Below the pieces are notes generated by a model. It was not told the origin of the DNA. It made no database searches and saw only the letters and a program-made list of their open reading frames with translations. This document shows, piece by piece, positions 9,501 to 16,625 of a DNA stretch of 64,000 bases (positions within the stretch are counted from its first letter, which is position 1; each line of letters opens with the position of its first letter). Origin of the DNA: an uncultured Prevotellaceae bacterium. Its GTDB lineage: Bacteria; Bacteroidota; Bacteroidia; Bacteroidales; Bacteroidaceae. Location: contig CAMKSE010000004.1 in the NCBI GenBank assembly GCA_946415365.1, positions 1-64,000 on the forward strand, given 5' to 3'. The translations under genes and the position numbers were made by a program.

Positions 9501-11774
9501 GACGTTGATGGTGCCACCATTGATGGTGATTGAACCCAGGGATTTGGCGCCGATGCCCGACTTGCCATTGTCGCAGCCGTCGATGATCAGCGTGCCGGGA
9601 CCGTCGATGGTCAAGTTGGAGTTCATAGGAGCACCCCGATCGAGGGTGCTCACTTCGATGCCTTTTTGGGCATGGAGGGTAGCGCCCTCGGCGAGGTAGA
9701 TCACGACATCGTTTTTGATTATCATGCGGTTGGACCAGGTGATGTCGCTATATACCGTAAATACCGTTCTCGTATTTGGGTTGCTTGACACGAAGTTGTA
9801 ATACGGATTGGAAAAGTCGTAGCCGCCGTGATTGTAGAGGGCGTGGTTATCATAGTAGTAGTTGCCGCCATAGAGGATAGCACCCTGGTATGCTTTCACT
9901 ATGCTGCAGTCATACATCAAGTTGCCACTACAGCCTGGTGCCTCGGTGGATACGGTAGCCTGGGTGCCGTATGAGCCTGTGGCAGTATTCTTGTAGCAGC
10001 GGTCAACCAACGTGGTGGCGCCGTTCAGATGCACGAGGTCGAGACCTGTGAGGTCCTGACCGTCGGCCATGAGGTAGAGACAGTTGGTAACTCTACTGGT
10101 GCCGCTGGCGTCGCCCCATCCGTAGAAGACGCCTTTGGCCGAGCTGCCGCCAGTCATCTTTCCGCTGAAAACGCAGCAGTTGATAGTGATGTTGCTGGTG
10201 TTGCCGTGAGCCAGGAAGCCGCCCATGTGGGAGCTGCTGCAGGTGACGTTGGCGCTGACGACGCAGTTCTGGATGAGGTTGGCGCCGCTGTTTCCCAATG
10301 ACACCACGAGGGCAGCAGTGTGTATGCCGCCACTGACGCTGCCCGCCAGCTTGAGATTCTGGATGGTGCCGCCGTCAATGCGATTGAAGAGAGCCTTAGA
10401 CCCCGTGCCGCTGATATTGGCGGTAATGGTGTGGTCGCCGCCGTCGAAGGTGCCGCTGAAACTGTTGCCCGCCATCGTCGTGACGCTGATGTCGGCGGTC
10501 AGCTGCAAGTACTGGCCGCTGTAGCTATTGCCGTTGCTGACATTCGCGGCGAACGTGTTCCAGTCGTCGGCGCTGCTGATGAGGTAGGGGCTTTCTTCAG
10601 TGCCTGTGCCTGATGTAGGCCATAGCGTCAGGCTGATATAGCCACAGTCACCGCCAGCACCGCCGTCATGCCAAGCGTTGCCATTCTCCCAACCATCGTC
10701 ATCATCATAGTCGCTGGCATCATCTCTCAAGCCGCCCGCTTGGATATCCGCATGTTTAGGGTTGTCCAACTCGATAGAAGTACCGTCGGGGGCCGATGTG
10801 TTATTGCCATTGGTGCCGCCGTGACCGCCTTTGGCTCCTGCATGATAGTAACCATTTGCGGTTCCAGAGTAAACCACCCAGGCAACGTTACCAGCGGCAC
10901 CGCCGCCGCCACCGCCGCCGCCGGGACCACCGGTTCCGATGTTGCAGGCAGCACCGCCGAAGCCGCCGGCACCACCGCCACCGCCACCTGATGCCATATA
11001 TAAATTCGAGCCGGGGTGTTGGGAAGCGGTGAGACCTCTATTGCCACCTGTGCCGTTTGATCCGGCGTTACCTCCCGTGGCTGACAGAATGACGGAGGAC
11101 GTAACCAGATAGAGTTTGCCCATAGCGCCAGCAGTACTACCCGCACTGCCTGCATTGCCGTCAACGCCATATTGTGTGGTCTCCTGTCCGTAAGACCCGT
11201 TGCGTTGGCCGCCGGTGCCGCCATTGCCGCCGTTGGCGCCGCGTGTGCCGATGCCTGCGCCGGCACCACCGCCGCCATTGCCACCGTTGCCACCCGAGCC
11301 ACCGAGGATGGACTTATCATAGTCACACTCTGCGTTACTGCCATTGCCGCCGTTGGCGCCATTGGCAGCATTACCGCCCGTGGCATTCAGCGTACCGCTG
11401 CCAATGATGTTGAGCGTGTTGCCCTCGGTCAATTCGATACCGGCACCGGCACCCGTCTGTCCGCTGGCATTAGCTCCTGTGCAGGTCAGCGTTTTGCCAG
11501 AGGGGATGTAGAGATACACCGTACCCTTGATAGTCAGTCCGCTGCCGCCCGCGGTCGAGTTGGTGAAGCTGAGGTTGCTTGTGACGTAGTAGAACGTCGT
11601 GTTACCTGCACTGCCGAGCGTCTTGCCCGTCGTGGAGCCAGCATCCAGTGCCGTCCAGTTGGTCGCGGTGGTCTGCGTCTGCTTATACACCGTAGCCCAT
11701 TCGTCTTGTGCCCACGTCCCCTGCACGATGGCGCAGAGCAGCACGAGCATAAATAGAATCTTTTTCTTTTGCAT
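6573..11774 (-). CDS. Giant Gly-rich, multi-GLUG-like secreted protein (1733 aa)
   Basis: Signal peptide (MQKKKILFMLVLLCAIVQG, cleavage near AQDE). One Gly-rich module (about 25-390) is homologous to the two in the 1288-aa protein. Three GLUG-like beta-helical blocks follow, each opened by a G-x-G-T/A-E-x-P-Y/W-x-I ... DDWN motif (near 395, 960 and 1220). Between the first two lies a parallel-helix region of ITINGG(T/I/V/Q) repeats with GGGAGAGIG loops (about 705-890). A C-terminal domain (about 1490-1690) and a tail (WYSLDGRKLQ ... INNGKKAVVK) close it. It is preceded by a strong promoter and a truncated araC copy, the same cassette that precedes the 375-aa lipoprotein gene. Probably cell-surface or extracellular; the ligand is unknown. 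Confidence 0.75.
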   Translation of the reverse strand: MQKKKILFMLVLLCAIVQGTWAQDEWATVYKQTQTTATNWTALDAGSTTGKTLGSAGNTTFYYVTSNLSFTNSTAGGSGLTIKGTVYLYIPSGKTLTCTGANASGQTGAGAGIELTEGNTLNIIGSGTLNATGGNAANGANGGNGSNAECDYDKSILGGSGGNGGNGGGGAGAGIGTRGANGGNGGTGGQRNGSYGQETTQYGVDGNAGSAGSTAGAMGKLYLVTSSVILSATGGNAGSNGTGGNRGLTASQHPGSNLYMASGGGGGGAGGFGGAACNIGTGGPGGGGGGGGAAGNVAWVVYSGTANGYYHAGAKGGHGGTNGNNTSAPDGTSIELDNPKHADIQAGGLRDDASDYDDDDGWENGNAWHDGGAGGDCGYISLTLWPTSGTGTEESPYLISSADDWNTFAANVSNGNSYSGQYLQLTADISVTTMAGNSFSGTFDGGDHTITANISGTGSKALFNRIDGGTIQNLKLAGSVSGGIHTAALVVSLGNSGANLIQNCVVSANVTCSSSHMGGFLAHGNTSNITINCCVFSGKMTGGSSAKGVFYGWGDASGTSRVTNCLYLMADGQDLTGLDLVHLNGATTLVDRCYKNTATGSYGTQATVSTEAPGCSGNLMYDCSIVKAYQGAILYGGNYYYDNHALYNHGGYDFSNPYYNFVSSNPNTRTVFTVYSDITWSNRMIIKNDVVIYLAEGATLHAQKGIEVSTLDRGAPMNSNLTIDGPGTLIIDGCDNGKSGIGAKSLGSITINGGTINVKGGGAGAGIGNDAEPGSGGTITINGGIINATGGTYDWRPNGVLFYRGGAGIGGGAFSTTQGINVTINGGVVNARGGFYASGIGGGAGNDGTDQGKCGTITINGGQVTAIGGEDAPGIGPGYVYANGHQASGTLTLSWTNQYEDFVSSSQFRDLQSISFATGKQFLIDGTSTIATSDNIGGQGIRLVPYVTEPVTLTGAGTAENPWRITCTEDWNKLVYNVNAGNSYSGQYVQLDVDIDITRGMGVYNENPDSAHPFSGTFLGNNKTITATITDYNQGAAPFRYIDGATIKDLKVAGAIASSNRHAAALVGFLKGTGNSIENCVVTADVSGNEYVGGIVGHALNGSISLSGCAYSGLMTGGSTYMGAFIGWDDGGTKTATDCLYLIPVGQSTTNLDLVKEGGTLTVTNCCKTTYVGNYGMYAVYATTPSDLGALTHDYGMVKAYEGGILFDGKYYLATFPGTGTEADPYIIRDEDDWNAFAYYVNNGHNFNGKFVKLTNNISVTTMVGSSENISFQGTFLGNNQTLTFTKGSAEAAFSEENCAPFRFVKDATIQDLKVAGNIYTSRKFAVGLASRPYGTTNITNCHVSTNIYSTVNGDGTHGGFAAMPSGTLNIAGCAYTGRLLTNSGTNNCGGFVAWHNSATISVASSLYAPSGSIAEGWTAITGGETFVRGGSPTITDCYYTEPMGTAQGTQAYALATAPANLSDAVENGNYGFVTAYENGILFDGKYYVAPASISLANAADNSTTISNANGYVANVTLADRTLYKDGAWNTICLPFNLVLEGSPLAGATARPLSSASISGTILNLEFGNAVDELEAGTPYIIKWNAAETNIVAPVFNGVTIDKTNNSFTSGSGDTRVRFLGTYKSTAFSDEDKSILFLGDANTLYYPTRDAGIGAQRAYFKIGSDGALLARRLTAFNIDFGEGTQTGIISIENGKLKIENDADAWYSLDGRKLQGKPSRAGVYINNGKKAVVK

Positions 11775-11906
11775 AGTTCTTTATTGTTTTAAAATATTTG
11801 TTTCCTTTTTGTCCGTGTTCCAGTTACATTGTAAATCGTTTTGCTGTCGAGCTGCCGTTGACGCTCTATGTTCTCCAGCGTTCCTAAGTTCGCGCATCTC
11901 TGCCTT

Positions 11907-11938
11907 CAAAATTACGCAAAAGCATCCGCTCTTGCAAA
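11907..11938 (-). promoter_or_regulatory. Promoter of the 1733-aa gene (duplicated cassette)
   Basis: Minus strand: -33 TTTG (11935-11938), 20-bp spacer, -7 TAATTTTG (11907-11914). This gives a 5' UTR of roughly 125 nt before the ATG at 11774. The same promoter and spacer occur at 21228-21259. Confidence 0.75.
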
Positions 11939-11985
11939 CGCAAACCGCCCGTAGGAGAAAGTTTTGTGAATTTTGGTACATTTTT

Positions 11986-12018
11986 GCGATTTTTGGGAGT
12001 CAGTCTCTCAAAAATCGC
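11986..12018. repeat. 14-bp inverted repeat between truncated araC and the promoter
   Basis: GCGATTTTTGGGAG (11986-11999) and CTCTCAAAAATCGC (12005-12018) form an inverted repeat with one mismatch and a 5-nt gap. There is no T-run on the minus strand, so it is a weak terminator candidate and may be a regulator site. It is conserved at 21307-21339. Confidence 0.6.
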
Positions 12019-12023
12019 CCGTT

Positions 12024-12213
12024 TCATCGGTTATCCTGCTTCCACTCCGTCACACTCTTGCCCATGCGCTGCTTGAAGGCGAGGGCGAAGGTGTTGTAGT
12101 TGCGGTAGCCACTCTGGCTGGCCAGCTCCTGGACGGTGAAGAAACGCTGGGCAGCGACGGCCTCGCCGTAAAGGTGGACGAAATGACGGATGCGCAGGTC
12201 GTTGATGTAGGCG
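12024..12213 (-). pseudogene. Truncated AraC regulator copy (C-terminal HTH only)
   Basis: About 63 codons match the end of the intact AraC regulator at 21345-22472 (AYINDLRIRHFV ... KSVTEWKQDNR). Homology stops abruptly at 12213, inside the sequence for the first HTH half. The N-terminal membrane part and most of the DNA-binding domain are missing. The open frame continues to 12392 with unrelated residues. Positions 12214-12429 contain no recognisable gene; they include a short stretch (about 12346-12375, GACTTTGTGACATTAAGCAC) shared with 203-222 near the left end. Confidence 0.8.
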
Positions 12214-12425
12214 GATAGATCGGAGGGACAGGTGATTGATCTCCTGAGCCAACACGCGCATCTGAACAGGAACCTATTAATCTCTCTGCGTCTACAATCT
12301 CTCAACAAGAGGTTGCGATTTTCTTTTGTTCGTAAATCGCGACTTTGTGACGTTTGACTTTGTGACATTAAGCACTTATTTGTGACAGTCACTTATTATC
12401 CTGCCTTTCGACTAAAAACAACTGG

Positions 12426-12446
12426 TATGACTTATACTGATATAGG
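12426..12446. repeat. 21-bp inverted repeat, right partner
   Basis: Exact reverse complement of 26-46. It lies at the 3' end of the duplicated RhuM tail. Confidence 0.7.
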
Positions 12447-12715
12447 TTATCTGATTTTATTCAGCAGTTCTTGGGCCGAGGTCTCTTGCATGCGGATATA
12501 GGCGAAGAGTTTCTTGCCGGCATCCTTCAGGCTGGCCCCAAAGACGTAGACCACATCGTCGATGATGAGGAAGCGGTCGTGGTTTCGCTGACATACATTT
12601 ATAATAATAGGTGGATACTGCTGGTTATGACGTTGCACGTCGAGTTGCTGTTGTTGAGAGAGCTGGCGTGTGTAGATGGTGGCAGAGATGTTGGCATTAC
12701 GATTGCCGAGCCACT
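12430..12715 (-). pseudogene. Duplicated RhuM C-terminal fragment fused to traX remnant
   Basis: The DNA is nearly identical to about 360-650 and encodes the same last roughly 85 residues (ATIYTRQLSQQQQLDVQR ... ELLNKIR). Upstream it runs in-frame into traX-like codons, giving a 148-aa chimeric open frame (12447-12893). It has no start or N-terminal RhuM domain of its own, so it is most likely debris of a recombination event. Confidence 0.8.
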
Positions 12716-13062
12716 TCAGCCGTCCTCGCTGGCCGTTGTACATCGCCAGCAGCGGTACTGCCAGCCAGCAGGCCAGGTGGACCATGCCGTAGGTGGGACT
12801 GTGGAATATGAAGAAGGCGACGGCGTAGAGCGAGATGATGGCCATCATCCAGAGCATCTGATTGTGGAAGCAGCCCCGGTTCCGGCCTATCATGAGTATG
12901 GCCAGCGGGGCGGCACAACTCCAGTCGGAGGTGCAGGAATATCTGCGTCGGCGTCTCTGCCTGCTCGTAGGTCTCGATGCCCACCCATGCCAGATGGTCG
13001 ATCGTCATGGCGACGATGGCGATGACCTTCAGTGCGTTGCCGCTCAATTCTTTTAATCTCAT
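12716..13062 (-). pseudogene. Broken TraX-family membrane protein
   Basis: The ATG at 13062 opens a TraX-like N-terminus (MRLKELSGNALKVIAIVAMT, IDHLAW). After about 45 residues homology moves to another frame (NQMLWMMAIISLYAVAFFIF, HSPTYGMVHL, GQRGRLKW), and the end is replaced by the RhuM tail at about 12715. TraX proteins are membrane acyltransferase-like proteins first known from F-pilin acetylation. The gene follows the ABC transporter gene by 17 bp and was probably the last gene of the cstA operon before decay. Confidence 0.75.
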
Positions 13063-13079
13063 TTGTCTTTATCTCTTTT

Positions 13080-15791
13080 TTATATGATCAGTTTCACACG
13101 GAAGCCGCGCTTGGTCTCTTCCTCTATCACCTGGCGGCACTGCCCGGAGAGCTCGCTGCGATGGGCATCGTTCAGCGGCGTGACAGTCATTTTCTCCACC
13201 ATGAAGTCGAGGGCCGTGACGAGCGACTGCTCGCTGTGCGTGATTCGCACGGTGATGGGGCGGTAGGGTGCCATCGCGCCGTCGAGCATCTTGCCGATCA
13301 GCTGCTGGGCCTTCTCTTCCTTCTCAGGGATGCCGTACTTGTGGCAGAAGGCACTGACAGCCGAGTGCATGCCGAGGAAGTCGAAGTCAGGGCCGTCAAT
13401 CTCAAACACCTCCTTGCGGATACGCTGTATGAAGACCTTGGTGGCGCTGTGGACGGGCGACTCGAAGATCTGCCGGGGCGAGCCGTCCTCGTGGATATAG
13501 CCGTCGTACATGAAGAATATACGGGTGCTTACATCGTGGGCAAACTTCATCTCGTGGGTGACGATGAGCATCGTCATGCCCTCCTTGGCCAGTTGTCGGA
13601 TGACGCTGAGCACCTCGCCCACCATCGTCGGGTCGAGAGCCGAGGTAGGCTCGTCGAAGAGGATGACGTCGGGCTTCATGGCCAGAGCGCGGGCGATGGC
13701 CACACGCTGTTTCTGTCCGCCGGAGAGGCTCGACGGATAGACGTCGGCCTTCTCGGCCAGTCCCACCTTGCGCAGCAATGCCAGTCCCTCCCTGCGTGCC
13801 TCTTCCTCTGGCATACGACGCAACTGGCAGGGCGCGAAGATGACGTTCTCCAGCACCGTCTTATGCTCGAAGAGGTTGAACGACTGGAACACCATGCCCA
13901 TCTTCTGCCGCAGCCTGTTGACTGGATAGCCTTTGGCGAGAATGTCCTCCCCATCGACGACGATACTGCCGCCGGTAGGTTGCTCCAGCAGGTTCAGACA
14001 GCGTAGCAGGGTGCTCTTGCCCGTGCCTGAAGGCCCGATGATGGAGATGACCTCGCCGCGATGGATGTCGACGGTGATGTCGCGCAGCACTTCGAGCGAG
14101 CCGTAGCTCTTTCGAAGGTGAACAAGCCTCACCCCCGACCCCTCTCCCAAGGAGAGGGGAGTAGAATGTAACGTAGTGAAACGTCTGCGGCGGAGGAAGA
14201 ACCACGTGCCGCCACCTATTATAATAATTAGGATAGCCAGTTCGCCCCAAAGGTAATCACTCCCCTCTCCCTTTGGAGAGGGGGCGGAGGTGAGGCTTAG
14301 TATCCCTGCTTCCCCTTTTCGCGTGATGAGCACGATGTGCGACTCTACATAGCCGTCGGAGAAGAGCACCTGCTTCTGTCGCTCCTCGGTGACGCTGATG
14401 AGGCCCATGGCCATGTCGGCCTTGCCCGTCTGCACGGCAGGAATCTGTGCGGCGAAGTCCATCACGAGAAATTCCAGTTTCCAATTCCTACGGTTGGCCC
14501 ACTCCGTCAGCAGGGCGGGCTCCAATCCAGAGGGCTTGCCTGAATTGATAAAGTTGAACGGCGGCAGGGCCGGATAGGTGGCCACGCGCAGGGTGCGCCC
14601 TGTGCCGCGCTGCTCGGGGATGGTCAGGGCCGAGGGGTCGTCGGACTGCTGCCAGCGGTCGTAGATCTTCTGGTAGGTGCCGTCGTGGCGTATGTCGGCC
14701 AGGAACTGGTTGAAGTCCTGCTGCAGGGCGGTGTTGCCCTGCTTGAAAATGGCAGCCACGGGAATGGACTCCAGTCCGGCGCCCACTGAGTCCACCTTGT
14801 CGGCTATTTCCCTGTTGAAATCCAGCGACAGGCTCTCACTGCCCGCCACGTCCACCTTGCCGCTCTCCAGGGCAGCCAGCAGGTCGGTCGTGGTGGTCAT
14901 GCGCAGGATGTCGGCATCGGGAGCCATGCCGGTGACGGCGATGTCCTGGATGCTGCCGATGATGACGGCCACACTCTTGCCCTTTAGCGCCTTGAAGACG
15001 GGAGGCACCTCTGACGACGAAATGCCAGACCTGTTGGCAGGAGCATCGCCTCCGTCCATCGTGGGCATATAGCCCGCCAGGCCTAACAGTGTCAGCACCA
15101 CTGCCGCAACCGTGGCCTTCATGCGTTGCCGCTGTACCAGTGACTGGAGCAACAGCCCGATGAGCCATGCCATAACGAAATAGATAATGGCCGTCACGAT
15201 GAGGGGGAAGAAGGCATCGAACGTGCGCGAACGTATCAGGTCGGAGGCTCGCGTCATGTCGGCCACGGCGATGTAGCCCACGATGCTCGTGCCCTTCAGC
15301 AGACTGATAATCTCGCCTTGATAGACGGGCATCACCGCACGGACCACCTGTGGCAGCACAATCTTCAGGAACGTCTGTCTCGGGGTGAAGCCCAAGGCCA
15401 GCCCAGCCTCCGTCTGTCCGCGGTCGATGCCCTGGATGGTGGTCCGCAGCATCTCGCTGATGTAGGCCGCCGTATTCATGGCGAAGGTGACGATGGCCAC
15501 CACGATGCCCGTAGCATCCACTGGTGCCATCACCACATAGTACATCAGCATGAGCAGCACCAGCACCGGCGTGCCCCGCATCAGGTCGATATACACACGC
15601 GCTGTCTGCCGTAGCCATGCGTGGCGGCTCATGCGCATCCAGCACACCAGTCCGCCTAGTATCGTACCCAGCACGGCGGCACATAATGTGATAAGCAGCG
15701 TCACCTGCAGACCGTCGAGGATCATCCTGTAGCGGTCCTCCACTATCAGGTTGTTGCTGAAGCTCTCAGCCACATTGCTAAACATATCCAT
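13080..15791 (-). CDS. One-polypeptide amino-acid ABC transporter (permease + binding lobes + ATPase)
   Basis: A 903-aa protein. Residues about 20-210 are a HisM/GlnP-type permease (TM helices and the coupling motif EAGLALGFTPRQTF). Residues about 265-385 resemble the back half of a bacterial SBP_3 solute-binding protein (LKGKSVAVIIGS ... DGTYQKIYDRW); residues about 400-495 resemble its front half (TLRVATYPALPPFNF ... QVLFSDGYVES). A TM helix (about 515-532) precedes a GlnQ-type ATPase (about 552-790) with Walker A GPSGTGKST, signature LSGGQKQR, Walker B VILFDEPTSALD and the H-loop THE. The last roughly 100 residues are an extra domain I do not recognise. The ATG at 15791 is preferred to the TTG at 15803. 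It follows the dipeptidase gene closely. Two dispersed repeats lie in its linker region. Confidence 0.85.
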   Translation of the reverse strand: MDMFSNVAESFSNNLIVEDRYRMILDGLQVTLLITLCAAVLGTILGGLVCWMRMSRHAWLRQTARVYIDLMRGTPVLVLLMLMYYVVMAPVDATGIVVAIVTFAMNTAAYISEMLRTTIQGIDRGQTEAGLALGFTPRQTFLKIVLPQVVRAVMPVYQGEIISLLKGTSIVGYIAVADMTRASDLIRSRTFDAFFPLIVTAIIYFVMAWLIGLLLQSLVQRQRMKATVAAVVLTLLGLAGYMPTMDGGDAPANRSGISSSEVPPVFKALKGKSVAVIIGSIQDIAVTGMAPDADILRMTTTTDLLAALESGKVDVAGSESLSLDFNREIADKVDSVGAGLESIPVAAIFKQGNTALQQDFNQFLADIRHDGTYQKIYDRWQQSDDPSALTIPEQRGTGRTLRVATYPALPPFNFINSGKPSGLEPALLTEWANRRNWKLEFLVMDFAAQIPAVQTGKADMAMGLISVTEERQKQVLFSDGYVESHIVLITRKGEAGILSLTSAPSPKGEGSDYLWGELAILIIIIGGGTWFFLRRRRFTTLHSTPLSLGEGSGVRLVHLRKSYGSLEVLRDITVDIHRGEVISIIGPSGTGKSTLLRCLNLLEQPTGGSIVVDGEDILAKGYPVNRLRQKMGMVFQSFNLFEHKTVLENVIFAPCQLRRMPEEEARREGLALLRKVGLAEKADVYPSSLSGGQKQRVAIARALAMKPDVILFDEPTSALDPTMVGEVLSVIRQLAKEGMTMLIVTHEMKFAHDVSTRIFFMYDGYIHEDGSPRQIFESPVHSATKVFIQRIRKEVFEIDGPDFDFLGMHSAVSAFCHKYGIPEKEEKAQQLIGKMLDGAMAPYRPITVRITHSEQSLVTALDFMVEKMTVTPLNDAHRSELSGQCRQVIEEETKRGFRVKLII
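14125..14164. repeat. Dispersed GC-rich repeat inside the ABC gene, copy A
   Basis: The repeat reads CCCCTCTCCCAAGGAGAGGG with a GCCTCACCC flank and is translated as part of TPLSLGEGSGVRL on the minus strand. It is the inverted counterpart of copy B at 14259-14299. Confidence 0.75.
14259..14299. repeat. Dispersed GC-rich repeat inside the ABC gene, copy B
   Basis: The repeat reads CCCCTCTCCCTTTGGAGAGG with a GGTGAGGC flank and is translated as LTSAPSPKGEG on the minus strand. Together with copy A it brackets about 95 bp encoding the central TM helix. Confidence 0.75.
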
Positions 15792-15824
15792 AACGCTTTT
15801 CAACTTTTTTATTTTGTCATTTCT

Positions 15825-16625
15825 TTATTGGCCCAGTTTCTTGACGGGGAAAGTGAAGTAGGTGTCGGGAAAAGGCTCGTCGCGGAGCGTGAAGTGCCAC
15901 CACTCCGTGTCAAGGGGCTTGAAGCCGTGGGCGAGCATGGCGCGGCGCAGTATCATGCGGTGCTCGAACTGCTCGGCGGTGATGCTGCGCTTCGGCTCGG
16001 CGGGCGATTTGCTATTGTCGCCCGTATATTCACCCGTGTCGGGATTGCCGCAGAAGTCGGGATGGCTCTCGGGGCCGAACCAGTCGAAGGTGCCGCCCAT
16101 GTCAAGTTCCTTTTCCGTGGCCATGTCGAAGAGCGTCAGATCGATGGTCGAGCCGCGGGTGTGACCACTGCGCTCATAGATGTACTCCTGCTCGAAGAGC
16201 ACGCTCTTGTCAAGATCGGGATAGAAGTAGGGCTTCATCTTCGTGTCGGCGAGGTCCTGCGCCCAGCGCACGAAGTGGTCAACACCCTTCTGCGGACGGT
16301 AGGCATCGTAGATCTTCAAACGATAGCCTTGGGCCATCACGTCGTCGCTCACCGCCTTCAGCGCCAGGGCTGCCTGCTTGGTGAGCAGGGCCGTAGGCTC
16401 CTCATAGCCGTCGATGCGCTGTCCCACGAAGTTGTACGTGCCGTAGTAGCGTATCTCCAGGATGGCGTCGGGCACGACATCCGTCAGGGTTACAAACTGG
16501 CTGCTGTCGTCCGTCGGACTGACAGCGGGACTGTCGTCCTCGCTGCCCCAACAGGTTATCACACACGCGCCGCAAATAATAAATAGGATGGCGGCCATCA
16601 CCCAGAGTTTTTTCTGTTGTTTCAT
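15825..16625 (-). CDS. D-alanyl-D-alanine dipeptidase (VanX/DdpX family), exported
   Basis: 266 aa, peptidase family M15D. The zinc and catalytic motifs are visible: SGHTRGSTIDLTL (SxHxxGxxxD, about 153-165) and EWWHF (about 241-245). The family splits D-Ala-D-Ala. The N-terminus is an export signal with a likely lipobox (VITC near residue 25) resembling the leaders of the lipoproteins at 19961-21088 and 1412-2233. Its ATG overlaps the end of cstA by 4 bp, so translation is coupled. No vanH or D-Ala-D-Lac ligase is present, so a nutritional or peptidoglycan-recycling role is more likely than glycopeptide resistance. Confidence 0.88.
   Translation of the reverse strand: MKQQKKLWVMAAILFIICGACVITCWGSEDDSPAVSPTDDSSQFVTLTDVVPDAILEIRYYGTYNFVGQRIDGYEEPTALLTKQAALALKAVSDDVMAQGYRLKIYDAYRPQKGVDHFVRWAQDLADTKMKPYFYPDLDKSVLFEQEYIYERSGHTRGSTIDLTLFDMATEKELDMGGTFDWFGPESHPDFCGNPDTGEYTGDNSKSPAEPKRSITAEQFEHRMILRRAMLAHGFKPLDTEWWHFTLRDEPFPDTYFTFPVKKLGQ

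Noticed and set aside
11781..11981. Similar 61-66-aa frames at 11781-11981 and 21117-21302
   Set aside because: Their peptide similarity follows from the duplicated promoter and leader cassette; they overlap the -33/-7 boxes.
14836..15684. 282-aa minus-strand frame inside the ABC fusion
   Set aside because: Alternate frame of the permease and binding-lobe codons, with no TM or family pattern.
15825..16625. Glycopeptide-resistance locus
   Set aside because: Only the VanX-like dipeptidase is present; no VanH, D-Ala-D-Lac ligase or VanRS neighbours.
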